Assembly (NCBI GenBank): GCA_027924585.1
Contig: BSBM01000047.1
Span: 19,345,501 to 19,409,500, forward strand
DNA from: Larix kaempferi
Taxonomy: Eukaryota > Streptophyta > Pinopsida > Pinales > Pinaceae
Direction of reading: 5' to 3'
DNA: 64,000 bases
The notes under the pieces were generated by a model. The model was given only the letters and a program-made list of their open reading frames with translations, was not told the origin of the DNA and searched no databases. Positions 24,101 through 35,200 of this stretch are shown piece after piece; positions within the stretch are counted from its first letter, which is position 1, and every line of letters starts with the position of its first letter. A program made the position numbers and the translations under genes.

Positions 24101-25142
24101 TTTTTCCAGTCATGTGATTTGAAGCACCACTATCAATAATCCATGTATCCTCTCCAGGTATTATGGATCCAGAGAGTGCAGAGAATATAACATACTCTTC
24201 TGCATCTTCTTCTTCATCTCTTCTAGATCTTTTCTTGAAGGGCCTTTCTTCCTCTTTTTCTTCTCTTCTAGATATTTTCTTGTGAGGCCTTTCTTCCTCT
24301 TCTTCTTCTTCTTCACTATCATCTTCTTCAAGATGTGCTTGATGTCTTTTATGGTGAAGATCCTTCTTCTTCTTTGAAGGACAATGTCTAGCAATGTGTC
24401 CTATTTTGTGACAATTGAAACATTGGAAAGAAGAGTGTTTTCTTCCTCTTTTCTTCTGAAATCTTTGTGGAGATTGAGACTCCTTGTGACTATCCTTCTT
24501 GAAGTAGGATTGATTCCTTCTTCTCTTGGTGTGTGTGGCCAAGGCTTGGTCATCTTCTTTGAGCAGGGCTTCTCTGTTGGCAACCCTAGCTTCTTCTTGA
24601 ATGCAATCCAACCATACCACATCAAACTTCATACTTTCTTTTCTGGCACACATAGTTTGGATGAATGACTCCCAAGGTCTAGTGAGACCATTTAGAGTAG
24701 TCATGACTAGTTCATCTTCATCAAGGGTATCTCCAATAGAATTTAGTTGTTCCTTGAACTGGGATACCCTTTAGAAATAGTCTTGAACAGATTCTCCTTT
24801 ATTCATCTTTGTGCTCTTCAATTGAGCTCTCAGATTCATCTTCCTATTGATGTTCTTTCCCTCATACATTCTAGAAAGGGCATCATACATTTCCTTTGGA
24901 GTCTTCTTGGATGCCACTTGGGGAATCAAGTGGTCTTTTATAGAATCAGCAATGATTCTCTTTGCCCTAATCAAGTCCTTCCTATACTTATCTTTGGCTT
25001 CATCTTCTTTTGGTTCTGCAATCTCATCCTTGATATATTGGGCAAGATCATTCTCTTCAAGAATGAGACCAATCCTATATTTCCATGCCCAAAAATTCTC
25101 TATACCCTCTAGCTTGTCTTCAAGCTTAGTGCTTGGAGCCAT
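21111..25142 (-). pseudogene. Copia-4 gag-pol polyprotein with six in-frame stops
   Basis: Start chosen at the Met 25142 (MAPSTKLEDKLEG), equivalent to Copia-6's start. Domains in order: gag (25142 to about 24430); zinc knuckle CFNCHKIGHIARHC (24422-24381); acidic/basic linker with ERPHKKISRREE and ERPFKKRSRRDEEE; protease WIIDSGASNHM (near 24130), Asp intact; GAG-pre-integrase LWHRRLSHINYKALP; integrase LDVCGP, RIDNGGEY and QQNGVAERKNR; RT with YVDD at 22014-22025; RNase H with ADWAGSVSD and HIEIRYFYIRDM. Stops end the open stretches at 24771, 24060, 23466, 23025, 22569 and 21438. No frameshift is seen. About 1343 codons, full length for Copia. Confidence 0.93.
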
Positions 25143-25606
25143 CTTATTCAAGGGGTTACATAGATTGAAGTTTCTCAAGAGATAGAATAACACTTACCAA
25201 GAGATGTGCTTGATTGAGTTGAGAGATCTGGTGTGTTCTGCTTCTAGAAACTTCAACTTTTCACCTTCCGGATCTGCAACAGAATTTCTGGTTTTCTGGT
25301 CTTCTCTTTTATGGATTTTTGGTGCACAGGTTCGCAGCTTTTCTGGTTCACTGGTGCACAAGTGCGCAGCTTTTCTGGTTCTCTGGTTTTCTGGTTTTCT
25401 GCACTTTTGGTCAAACTAAGGTTTGACTTTCCTGGAGTTCTACCCAACCAAAAATCTCGATCTAGGGCTCAAAACTTTGATTTTGAGGAGGGTTATCCAG
25501 CCATGCAATCAGAATTCAAAAATTCCAACTTTTTGCAGAAACCCTAATTTTCACCGAAGGAGGAGAGAGGTATTTTCACCTTGTGAAAGATATCCTATTC
25601 AGGCTA
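25143..25606 (-). other. Copia-4 5' leader
   Basis: Untranslated segment between primer site and gag. It holds short tandem duplications of a CTGGTTTTCTGGT / GTGCACAGGTTCGCAGC type (about 25290-25400) and a sequence with AACTAAGGTTTGACTTTCC that resembles the leaders of Copia-2, -3 and -6. Confidence 0.7.
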
Positions 25607-25618
25607 GCTCCGATACCA
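25607..25618 (-). promoter_or_regulatory. Copia-4 primer-binding site
   Basis: The minus strand reads TGGTATCGGAGC, one mismatch from the initiator-Met site, directly against the 5' LTR. Confidence 0.88.
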
Positions 25619-26116
25619 TGTTAAGTTTAGCCTAATTTCACTAGCAAGATCACTGAAAGAAACACAATCACAAGATAGACAAAGATTTACCCTGGGAAAC
25701 CCTCATGGGGTAGAAAACCCAGCAAAGCTTTCCTCAATATAGATAATCAACCAATTAAAAGATGTAGTCCAAGACTAGAGCTCCTTCTACTCCTATGCAG
25801 ACCTCTCTCTCACTTGTGCGCTACTCCCAAGTGGATGAATGAATGAGATAAGTGAGGAACATCCTCCTCTACTTATACTCATCTCCGAACTGACTTTTAC
25901 CCTAATGGGGCCGACCTCTCCTAAGAGAGTCTAATAACCCCTAATAAACTAACTCAGGGCCGACCCCACATGGGGGATCTAATAACCCTAGTTATCACAA
26001 TCCATCAGAGGAATAAACATCTCCGGATACATAATAAAGTCCCATCGGAGGATTGTAACATCTCCAGAATAATAGGATACAAATATAATATTCTTAGAGG
26101 TTACAATATTTCAACA
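25619..26116 (-). repeat. Copia-4 5' LTR (498 bp)
   Basis: Matches 18952-19449 over its full length. The outer edge is fixed by CCCGT at 26117-26121. Confidence 0.94.
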
Positions 26117-26121
26117 CCCGT

Positions 26122-26250
26122 GGACGTAGCCCAATTGGGTGAACCACGTATATCTGGTGTTCTCTTTTTCTAGATCTCTTTATGTCCATGATGGTATTTT
26201 ATTGTTGCTTACATACGTAATCTAGTTTAGCTAGATCTTAATCTCTGACA
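26122..26250 (+). repeat. Copia-5 5' LTR, second part
   Basis: The last 129 bp of the left LTR (GGACGTAGCCCAATTGGGTG...CTCTGACA). Added to 18569-18951 it gives 512 bp, the same as the right LTR. Confidence 0.92.
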
Positions 26251-26262
26251 TGGTATCAGAGC
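26251..26262 (+). promoter_or_regulatory. Copia-5 primer-binding site
   Basis: TGGTATCAGAGC, the exact initiator-Met complement, directly after the left LTR. It establishes plus orientation. Confidence 0.92.
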
Positions 26263-29007
26263 TGGTTGCTATGATCTAGCACCTTCTATAGATTTCATCA
26301 ATAACTATTATCATTTGGTCATTCTTTATTTCTTGTAGATTTTCTTTCTATCTGGTAGCCATTAGGATTCTCTTAAGATCTAGGCATGTTTCTACAGTTT
26401 TTTATTTCTAACCCTAACCTTGTTGTGTATATTTTTGCAGAAATTTTTTCAAGGGTTTCTTGATGTTATTTTTGTAGATCTATACGTTTTTTGGCTTTTC
26501 CTCAAGGAGATCTCTCTTCCGGTTGTCAAATCTGAATTTTTCCTCCAAGTTTGGTATACTTTGTGCAGATTTCCGTGTTCAGTAGACTCGACACTGTTTT
26601 CGGCCTAAAAATTGACGTTCGCGACTTTTGCTTCGCAGACAGCGCAGGTAACCGCGACTTGCCCTACTGCGAACTCGTGAGTATAATACAGACCTGCGTG
26701 TGCCACGGCATACTCGAGACTTTTTTAATGTGAACTCGCGTTTACTTCAGTATAACCACGACTTCACTGTACAGGGACCCGTGAGTGCTTCGGCATAACC
26801 ACGACCTTACTGTACAGAGACCCGCGAATTTCTTATCACAACCGCGTCCTTCTCCTTTACAGACTCGCCAACCTGCGACTTCTCTATGCATAACCCACGA
26901 GTACACGCGAGTTTACTTTGGCAAACCCGTGAGTGACTTTATTTGGCACCTTTTCTAAGGGTCGTAGGTAAAGTTTATGTTTTTTATTTTGGAAAAGTTT
27001 GATCTCTTATCTTGGAATTTCTGTCATAAGCTTCTTGATCTCTTTGCATTAGGATTTTTGTTATGATTCATCATATTTACAGAGGTTGTCTTATTCGTGT
27101 TTATGTCTCTAACCTTCTTTGTGTGGAATATGTTTTGACATTCTCAGGAGCATGGATCTCTATTATGGTAATTGTGACATCAATAAATGAACCTATGCTT
27201 AGGACTTAGTTGTTTAATGGCCATATTTCTTCATTTCTATAAGTGATATTATTTTGGTCTCACTCTTCTAATCATGATAATGAAGCTTTTTATTTTGTGT
27301 TATCTTGTGATCATTATTTGCTTTATTTATATGTTATTGTTGACCTTTGTGTAAAAGCAATTTCAGTGTTTTCTTATAAGCAATATCTTTATGATCATTA
27401 TATGTTCTTGCTAATTAATTTCCTGAGTAAAGTCATTTTCTTGAATCTATGTGATATCATATTTTTTGGCTTTTCATAAGTTCTTTAATTGGAATATAGT
27501 TTCTTTCTCATGTATTGCAGAGATTGTATCTAGTTCCTGTGTTACTTGTCTCTAACATTCCTATATGGAAGCATTGACATTTCCAGGTCATTTCATCTCT
27601 TGCATATTTACATAGTGTTAACAAGAAATGAACCCATGATTAAGACCATTAGTGACTTGTCATTTCATAATTTTTTATAAGTGATATCAGAGTTGATCAT
27701 AATTTTTTATATGTTGATCATATTAAACATTTTGATTTATCTATATCATGTCATGTTTATTTCGATCATCTTTTACTCAATATTTATATGGCTTTGAGCA
27801 ATCTTATAATCTTGAAATATTTGTCATGAGCACCTTGTTCTTGTTGCATTGATATTTCTATTCTTATGGTTGCAGAGGTTTTCTTGTTCCTACTTGTCTC
27901 TAAGGTTCCTACATGGAAGCATTGACATTTTTAGGGCATTCATCTCTTGCATATTAACATAATGCTAATAAGAAATGCACCCATGCTTAAGATTAGTTGC
28001 TTGATGACTAAATTTTCATATATTTAAGTGAAATCTTGGCTCATTATTCTATCTTGGTATCTATTATGCTCACTCATGTTTATGCTCCTTCATCTTTTAT
28101 CATAACTTATCCTGTCATTTTTTTATAATCTTTTGCTCAAATTTATATGGTCTTGCATAAAAGCAATATCTTTTTTATATGTTCTTGAGCAATGTCATTT
28201 TATCATATCTTATGTCTTTTGGGCTTATCATGTTTTTCATATGCTTTATTCTTAGAAGTTCTTTTGTGCATGTTCATTATCCATGTTGTGGGATAGCTTG
28301 CTTCTGTTATTCCTTCCTTGTTTAAGCATATGTTGGTTGCGGATCTCTGGTTCCTCTTAAGAAGGAATGTAATGTTGAATTTTATCATGTTCTATCATAT
28401 TTCAGTAATGTTGTATGATGGACATCCATCTTCTATTGTTAAAGTCATTATGTTCATCTGTATGATATCATTTTTGATGTATAGACCATTGGGGTCTTGT
28501 TTATTCGATGTTTGAGGTCTTCTACGGATATTTATATTGCACCTTGATTGGAAGAATGTCTGCTATCTACATGCATATTGGCCATCTGGGTATTTTGTAC
28601 ACTGTTGTGGTGTTCTTAGCCACATGTTCTGTTGTATCAACCATCAGAAGGTATCTATACACTAGTGTGGATGTTATATCAAAGTTCTTCAGCTATCAAT
28701 TATGGTTGTGATGATTCTTGTGGTGATCTAGGCATCTTGTGGATCTAGTAGCCATGATGGCTTCTCTTTAGATATGGGCATCTTGTTGGTGGATTGCGTC
28801 ACATGTTTGTTTCATCATACAACCTGGTTCGTGTGCAATTTCATGATTCAGTGAGAAGCAGATGTTGTCTTCATCAAATCCATGAGGCGAAGTGTGTTTT
28901 ATTCGCATCTTATGGAGCATTCTGGAAGTTGTCATCATGGGGGATGTTGGGGTGTTTCCACATTCCTTCCATTTGTATTCTTTCTCCCAGTCATCATTAA
29001 GGGAGAG
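26263..29007 (+). other. Copia-5 non-coding interior with degenerate tandem triplication
   Basis: No gag, protease, integrase or RT motif in any frame; the sequence is T-rich. A segment of roughly 340-450 bp occurs three times in diverged form (from about 27040, 27505 and 27845). Each copy has a run resembling GTCTCTAA, then GGAAGCATTGACATTTCCAGG, then AAGAAATGAACCCATGCTTAAG. The size and lack of coding fit a small LARD-like non-autonomous element. Confidence 0.75.
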
Positions 29008-29519
29008 TGTTAGAATATGTAATGATGACTTATGTGATATATTGGTAAAATGTCATTTAAAGGCATAAAATAACTCTAATGTTATAAAATAGAGTTATCC
29101 CACATGCATCATTGTAATTATATCCGTTGTAACCATTCTCTATATAAAGAGGAGGAAATTCATTTGTCCCACATGTATTATGGGATGTATTGTAATCCAA
29201 ACCTCTTGGTATATAAGAGAGGTGAAGGAGACCCTTTTGGGTTTGTGTTTATTGTAATTCATCACACATCACATGTTGTGTATGTCATTTGTACACACAT
29301 TGTATGATGGAGCTTGATGTGATGAATATGTGAGGCTGCCATGTAATATTTGAGATATTTTTCATTAATGGAAGATGCAACCCTTCCTATGGACATAGCC
29401 CAATTGGGTGAACCACCTATATCTAGTGTTCTATTTTTCTTGATCTCTTTATGTCCATGTTGGTATGTTATTGTTGCTTAGATAGGTAAGCTAGTTTAGC
29501 TATATCTTAATCTCTGACA
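29008..29519 (+). repeat. Copia-5 3' LTR (512 bp)
   Basis: Runs TGTTAGAATATG...CTCTGACA and is uninterrupted. A purine-rich AAGGGAGAG precedes it at 28999-29007. It is followed by CTTGG (29520-29524), which is also where the LINE reading frame resumes. Confidence 0.93.
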
Positions 29520-31530
29520 CTTGGGGCCCCATTAGCAGACTCAATCATTCGAGAGGGTTCGTGGTCTGAACTTTTGGACAAAATGAGAAAGAAATTATCC
29601 AATTGGACACTTCGTCCCATCAATTTTGCCAGCAAACTCGTCTTGGTCAAATCTGTGTTGTAAGCTATGTCGGTTTATCTATTCTCTGCTCTAGCCTCCC
29701 TGAAAGCTATTTTGAAAGAGATTAGGAGCATCCAGCATAAATTCTTATGGAATGGAACTATTGAGCAATGAAAAATGGGCCCTGGTGAGTTGGAACACCA
29801 TCTACTCTCCGAAGATCCATGGAGGCCTTGGTCTTTGTGACCCAGAAAAGGCCAACTATGTAAGCATTGAAAAGATTTGGTGGAGATGGGATACTTAAAA
29901 CCAGGATCCATGGGCCAAATTATGGCATATGAAATACCTTGTCGGATGGGAAAAAGGTAATCTTACATGTTTCTCTGAAGACAAGCAAGGTTCCCACATT
30001 TGGAAAACTGCTACCCATGGGAGAGGCCTAGTCCAAGAAAATAGCTTTTGGGAAGTTTGAAATGGTCAGTGTGCCTTAGTCTGGGAGGATTCATGGCAAC
30101 AAATTCAACCACTGGCTCAGATTTTGGAGATACCTATCCTCATACGAGAATGCATCAATCAAGGAAAGATGAGGGTGAACTCTGATATCCAATCAAAATA
30201 TAGCGTTTGTGCCCCTAGTGCCTGGTGGAAACAATATGGGTTAGGGGAGGAAATCAATGTGATAGAAGAATCCCTAAATAACCGAAAAATTAGGTACCAT
30301 CTGGGGGATGACAAACCTCGTTGGGGTTTCAAACCAAAGGGTTCATTCACCATAAAAGAAGCATACAAAATATGGACGGGCTTCAACAATCAACAACCAA
30401 AGAAAAAATGGAAGAACATGTGGGATGCCAATCTGTGGCCCAAAATATCTACCTTTACCTGTTTAATGATTAGAATACGAATCCTAACTAGCAACAATCT
30501 TAAGAAAAGAGGAATGCAAGGTACTTACCAATGTTGCATGTGCACCAAAGATGAAGAAACGTTGAACCACCTCATGGAATCTTGTCCTTTTGTTGCAAAT
30601 CTATGGGGACTGCAGTGCCGCTGCCTTCAGGAGATCTAATAGACTCAAAGAATGCCCAGACCAGATCCTTATCTCTTGGTCAAATGATGCCTACCAAAAC
30701 CCCATTTTCAATCATCTCTAAAAAAAATTCCAAGCTTTCTGGTCTGGGAGATATGGCATGAACGAAATTCTAGAACGTTCCAGGAAAAGACTGGAATAGA
30801 AGATATGGTTTGGAAAACTATAAGGAACGGGATGATAGAAACTGTTAGAATGCAATCATGGGAATGCTCTTATTGGGAGGCAAATGCAATTGAATCCATC
30901 ATCCTGGCGGCCTAGGGCATTACTGGGCCATTGCAGTGTTTTGGTCGTCTCTCGAGGGCCTTGACGGAAAAAGCAAGCCCAGATTACTAGTATCCTCCCC
31001 CTGATGGATTCTTCAAGCTTAATTTCTACATGGCCTCTAAGGGGAATCCAGGACCAGCAGGATTCGGCAGTATAGTAAGAAACCACAAAGGGGAATTACA
31101 AAGGTTCAGAACTGGCTTCATAGGTGCTGAAACCAACAATGCAGTGGAAATCGAAGGATTAATTCATGGCATACAAATGTCCATCCACCACAGCTAGACC
31201 CCTCTCATCATAGAAGGGGACTCATAGGTTGTCTTAAACATGGCCACGAGGATCCATAATGGGACATCTAGCACCAAAGTGGCATCTTCCTAGAGATTAG
31301 AAATCCGGTTAGAGAGATTGGAAGAGACCATGCGTCCTACGTTGGCGGTCTCACTTAGCCATGTAAGACGGAATGGAAACAAACCGGCTTACACATTGGC
31401 CAACCTCAAGAATAATACCCATCGATCCATTAATGCAAGTGCATGGGAATCATTAGGTGACGATACGGTGCAAGACAGGTGTATTGCAATCATGACCCTT
31501 GACATGTCGCGAAATTATGAAACCGGGTAG
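29520..31530 (+). pseudogene. LINE ORF2, RT C-terminus, zf-RVT and RNase H (3' part)
   Basis: Resumes with LGAPLADSIIREGSW, the normal continuation of the RT after PSKY, then KLSNWTLRPINFASKLVLVKS. After stops and a frame change, the zf-RVT zinc-binding domain reads FTIKEAYKIWTGF, KISTFTCLM and CCMCTKDEETLNHLMESCPF (30124-30639). RNase H follows with SKGNPGPAGFGSIVRNHKGE (31030-31090), ETNNAVEIEGL, EGDS and HVRRNGNKPAYTLANL (31350-31410). In an intact LINE this completes target-primed reverse transcription and RNA removal. Confidence 0.88.
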
Positions 31531-31565
31531 AAAGGACAGTAAGCAGGCCATCCTCTGGCCACATA

Positions 31566-32510
31566 AAGCTTTGGAAGGGTTATCACTTTCTAGATAGGTG
31601 GGGTATTCCGAAGGATGGTGGAAAGGAATTAACTGCCATTAAATCTGACCTAAAAAAAGTCTTGTCGAAGCGGCAGTATGTAGGCGAAGTTATGATTCAC
31701 GAGGGTGGCGGATCCACACCCCAGCTTGAGTTATATCTTGACAGGACTTCGGAGCCCGAGGAAATCTTAATTGCATGTAACAGAACAATTATGGCCCAAA
31801 ATGGCAATCTCCTATATATTATATGGAAAGGTGACGATAGTTATCATGGTAACAAGGTTCTACCCTACATGCAGTTCGTGTTTGTTGTCCTGCTAACCAA
31901 CGGAGGGGATTTTCAGAGTGTGAGAGATATGGATAGCCAGCGAGTGGGGGAGGGTGAAATCATAACAAAACATCAGAGAATGAGGAATAAAGAGAAGGAA
32001 AAACCCAAGGGAGAAGGCTGAAGGGGCACTCGTTTGCAGAAGAGAGCAATGTTGGAGGCACGAATGTTTAAGTTGGGCTTGTCGTCGGTTGTCCAAAAAG
32101 AAATGAAGGACGTGGAACAGAGGCTTTGGAAAGAGCTGGATAAGGACACCCTTCAAGAGGAATGCTAGAAAATGGAGGACTAGGTCATGGACCCTAGCAA
32201 CAACGATGCATGCCTAAGTCTCTATGAGCAAACTATGGCGTTTTTCTGGGTAATGAAGAACCTGATGGGGCATGTGATATGGGAGCAAATAAAGAAGGAA
32301 GAAGGCAATGAAACCCCAATTCAATGGTGGAAAGTTCATCATTCTGAGACAAGGGATATGCACCTAAAAATTGACGCAATTATGAACACTCTGGGTATCC
32401 TCCTCCCAAATGTTCCTTCGTCTTCTTCTAGTGCTTCTCCGGCCGGAATTCCTACTCCCCTCGGCGGACCGCAAGGTTGTTTTTCGGACTTCCTATATAT
32501 TCTTCTCTGA
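31566..32510 (+). pseudogene. Extra frame downstream of LINE ORF2
   Basis: A single frame, different from the RNase H frame, runs from KLWKGYHFLDRWGIPKDGGK to the stop at 32508-32510 with only three internal stops (32019, 32166 and 32181 region). The product is hydrophilic in the middle and has an S-rich/P-rich stretch near its end (VPSSSSSASPAGIPTPLGGP). A Met at 31662 begins its longest open piece. I recognise no domain. It could be a third LINE ORF, a captured host exon or chance. Confidence 0.4.
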
Positions 32511-32875
32511 AGTTTTATGGATCTAAGGTCTGTGTTATTTTGGTCATCTATGGGTCTGAGGTCTTTTTTATTTTGGTATGTCAGTTGCATTAGCTTATGG
32601 GGGTACCGAGTAGAAATCGGATTGTTAACTTCATGCATTATGGCCATTTTTGTTATCAAGGCTTGTATCGACAATAAGTTCGACATCAATGTAAGGGGTC
32701 TCAATTTTTGTAATTGTGGGATGTTAATCTGGGTTGGGGCCTTTTATGGTGTGTCATATGATCTGATACTAGAGAGATCAAGAGGGAATTCGGCCAACTA
32801 GGTATTGGCCATTTTTGTTCAGATGTAACCTTTCTTCCTTTTATATAATATAAAAATTTCCTTACTTACAAAAAA
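32511..32875 (+). other. LINE 3' UTR and A tract
   Basis: Untranslated tail that ends TTATATAATATAAAAATTTCCTTACTTAC followed by a short A run, immediately before the right target duplication at 32876. This is the usual end of a LINE insertion. Confidence 0.75.
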
Positions 32876-32890
32876 AATAGTAATAATTTA

Positions 32891-33993
32891 CATACTTGGA
32901 ATTTCTACTATGCAGGGTTTTGTTTGATTCACCATACCTTAAAAATTTAGATCTTTGGAATAATTTGGTTGCTCCAAAATACTACCAAGTAAATCTCTCT
33001 TCCAAAACTCTCCCCTTGAAATTTAGGCAAAATAATGAAATAACGATTAGGTTTTTTTTAATACCTTACAAAATTAGTTTTTGAAATTGAAATTCCCGCT
33101 CCTTTTTCAATTTATAGGAAAATAATTCATGCGATCTTTTATTTTTTATTTTTTATTTTACAGAAGTCAGTGGGTTATTTACACAAGTGCACCAGTGGGT
33201 CATAGTAGTAAACGTACCGTAAATATATATATTTCTAATATAAATTCTGGAATAGCGCTGCGCCAAAAAGATATGAATGCACCAATGCGCTATGCTTTTC
33301 ACGGTGCACCATATTGGCATACAAACAAATTTTAAAAATATCATACTGCGTTGTGTACTAAAAATATGGTTGCACTGGTGCACCTTTATATACTGAGTGC
33401 ATCGAGGTCAACAATATTGAAAATTGCATAGATAACTATCCTCTATAAAATATAGAAAATATTTTCTTTTGCGAATGTTCCGACGTGGTGTGTCTATCGT
33501 TTACCTACACCAGTGCATCTAGTTACTCAGGATGCACCAATGCAGTTGTATTATTATGGCGCACCAGTTTAATTAAAAATCCCTATGAATTTATGTTTCA
33601 ACTTAAAATGATATATTCATCACAAATGTTCTTTTAAGATTCAACCACATCAATTAAAATACTTCATAGTATACATATGTTGCTTAAACTCGCGTTATTC
33701 TTACAAAATGGTTTCAAAAATATATTGGAAGTTAGATTGTGATATGGTTCTCAAAATTTATTTTAGTACTGTAGACACGTATTGATTGTTGATTTGGCTC
33801 AAATGCAGGGAGAAAAGGTTATAATATGAAATGGCCAATTCTTCAAATTCCAGCTCATTGCATATTATTTAAAGTTCAACAAGTTCTCCCTTTCCATCTC
33901 CAATGAGTTCATATTTTATTTATATTTTAATTATCTAGTTGAATTTATGTTACTTATCCATGGCAATTTGAATAACAATGTATTCTATTTTGC
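32891..33993. other. AT-rich segment carrying the right half of the GCACC-motif cluster
   Basis: No coding sequence seen. Motifs: GTGCACCAGTGG (33187), ATGCACCAATGCGC (33277-33290), GGTGCACCAT (33303), TTGCACTGGTGCACC (33370-33384), GTGCATCGAGG (33397), ACACCAGTGCATC (33507), ATGCACCAATGCAG (33532-33545) and GCGCACCAG (33559). The region ends with a pyrimidine/AG acceptor-like CTATTTTGCAG before 33994. Confidence 0.5.
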
Positions 33994-34720
33994 AGGATCC
34001 TGATTTAGGATCGAGTTTGGATGCACAATATATTCCACAAATTGCAAAACGTCACAAGTTCTTATCAGGAGCAAGATACCGCAAGCTAACACTTTACCTT
34101 GTCACTTGTAACATGCCATATTCCAACCACAATCTTGGGTCATCAACGTAATTCATCATGATTTGGATCTCTTTTATGACACCCCAGTAGTATGTCGTTG
34201 TTCAAAATGTCAAGGGTTGAAGGAGAACCCTCGGCATGTCACACTCACCCATTATACTAATGATCAACTATCCAATGTTAATGGTCTAATACCCCCTACT
34301 GTGGTAAAAAAAACAATAGGTGATATATAAAACACATGTAGTAACACTTCCCTATGCTCATTTTTGGAAAATTTGGAGGCCATAACAACTATGTTTCATC
34401 CCAAATTGACCAACTCGTCTGCTTCTATTCAGCCAAATGTAAGTTCTAGTGGTCCAAAGTATGATATCAATGCCACCCAAAACATCTCTACTAGAAGATC
34501 CAAAACGTTGCATGAGTTGAGAGAAAAAATTTCCAAGTACACACCAAGATCAGTCCAATTGTTGGAGGGTAGCAATGACTTATCTCTTCCCATTAATTAG
34601 CAAAATAAATATCAAACTTGCTACAACTATGCTTTGTATGGCGCTTGGACATCTTCTCTACTTGTGCCTGACGTTGGAACCGAATTCTCCTTTCGTGGTA
34701 ATAGTTTTATGATTGCCAAG
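33994..34720 (+). pseudogene. N-terminal part of the SET-like/transposase gene
   Basis: After an acceptor-like TTTTGCAG the sequence reads DPDLGSSLDAQYIPQIAKRH and SGARYRKLTLYL. After a frame change, HDLDLFYDTPVVCRCSKCQG (about 34150-34220) has a C-x-C-x2-C pattern that recalls the CPC..C of plant transposase-associated domains. Then comes NISTRRSKTLHELREKISKY (34480-34540). At least two frame changes and two stops. The match to a transposase-associated domain is weak. Confidence 0.4.
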
Positions 34721-35200
34721 TCTATATAGATGTTGCAAATCTTGGGTTGTTTATCCTTTCACATGTACTCATTCCTCCCAAACAATCAATAGCATTTATA
34801 CCAATTTGCGGTCCTATCTATTGTCAGTCGGATTACTTGAATATTGTTAAATACAAACATAGCATTTCCATGTATAGTATGTGCGTGAATGGTTATGATT
34901 CTGAAAACTTTAATAAGAAGAACATGTTATATATTGATGGTCATCCACACACTCATGAGAACATTGCAGGGTTCATAAATAGTTATAGGTGCTCTTTATT
35001 TTCTGCAAATTGTTCGTTTAAGGAACAGTTCAATGACCATGAGTTCTATATGAAAAGGAAGTGTCCAGATTTGTTGTTGTGCATGCAATACTCAGTTTGT
35101 CTCCTGGTGACAAGTTGTTAATAAACTATAACTTTCATAGACCACCAACCGCTTGTCACAAACGCCTTGCATTGGAACTACCTTTATATGTCCCCTTGGG
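34711..35200 (+). pseudogene. SET-domain-like segment
   Basis: Three blocks in the right order for a SET methyltransferase fold: VANLGLFILSHVLIPPKQSI with CGPI (the GLFA...I..G.I block); YIDGHPHTHENIAGFINS and SANCSF (the N-x-x-x-FINH...PNC block); and, after one frame change near 35075, LSLSPGDKLLINYNF (the PGxEL..Y block). The usual FINHS is FINSY here, so activity is doubtful even for the ancestor. SET proteins methylate lysines. The segment ends at a GT (LYVPLG then GTAAG, about 35201) in phase with the transposase exon at 35422. Confidence 0.55.

Larger units (their letters stand above)
18952..26116 (-). mobile_element. Copia-4, near-complete autonomous-type Copia retrotransposon
   Basis: A 7165-bp element with two 498-bp LTRs, perfect target duplication CCCGT (18947-18951 and 26117-26121), primer site at 25607-25618 and polypurine tract at 19450. 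On the minus strand one frame runs from Met 25142 to 21111 through gag, protease, integrase, RT and RNase H with six stops and no frameshift. It lies inside the left LTR of Copia-5 and is therefore younger. The LTRs differ by only a few percent by eye. Confidence 0.95.
18569..29519 (+). mobile_element. Copia-5, non-coding LTR retrotransposon inside the LINE
   Basis: Two 512-bp LTRs: the left is 18569-18951 plus 26122-26250, split by Copia-4; the right is 29008-29519. A perfect initiator-Met primer site follows the left LTR, and a purine-rich GGGAGAG precedes the right one. The interior (26251-29007) is about 2.76 kb and has no gag or pol. Target duplication is CTTGG at 29520-29524, with a decayed ATTAG at 18564-18568. 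The LINE sequence rejoins in frame across it. LTR difference is about 7% by eye. Confidence 0.9.
14811..32875 (+). mobile_element. Full-length plant L1-type LINE, split by nested Copia elements
   Basis: Bounded by a 15-bp target duplication, 14796-14810 and 32876-32890, identical at 14 of 15 positions. The 3' end is a short A tract (about 32869-32876). Without the inserted 18569-29519 the element is about 7.1 kb, normal for a complete plant LINE. ORF1 (DUF4283, zinc knuckle) precedes ORF2 (endonuclease, RT, zf-RVT, RNase H). An extra frame follows ORF2. Many stops and shifts show it is long dead. Confidence 0.9.

Noticed and set aside
33200-33400. A microRNA-type hairpin in the GCACC region
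   Set aside because: The inverted repeats are short (10-15 bp) and scattered; no long stem could be drawn.
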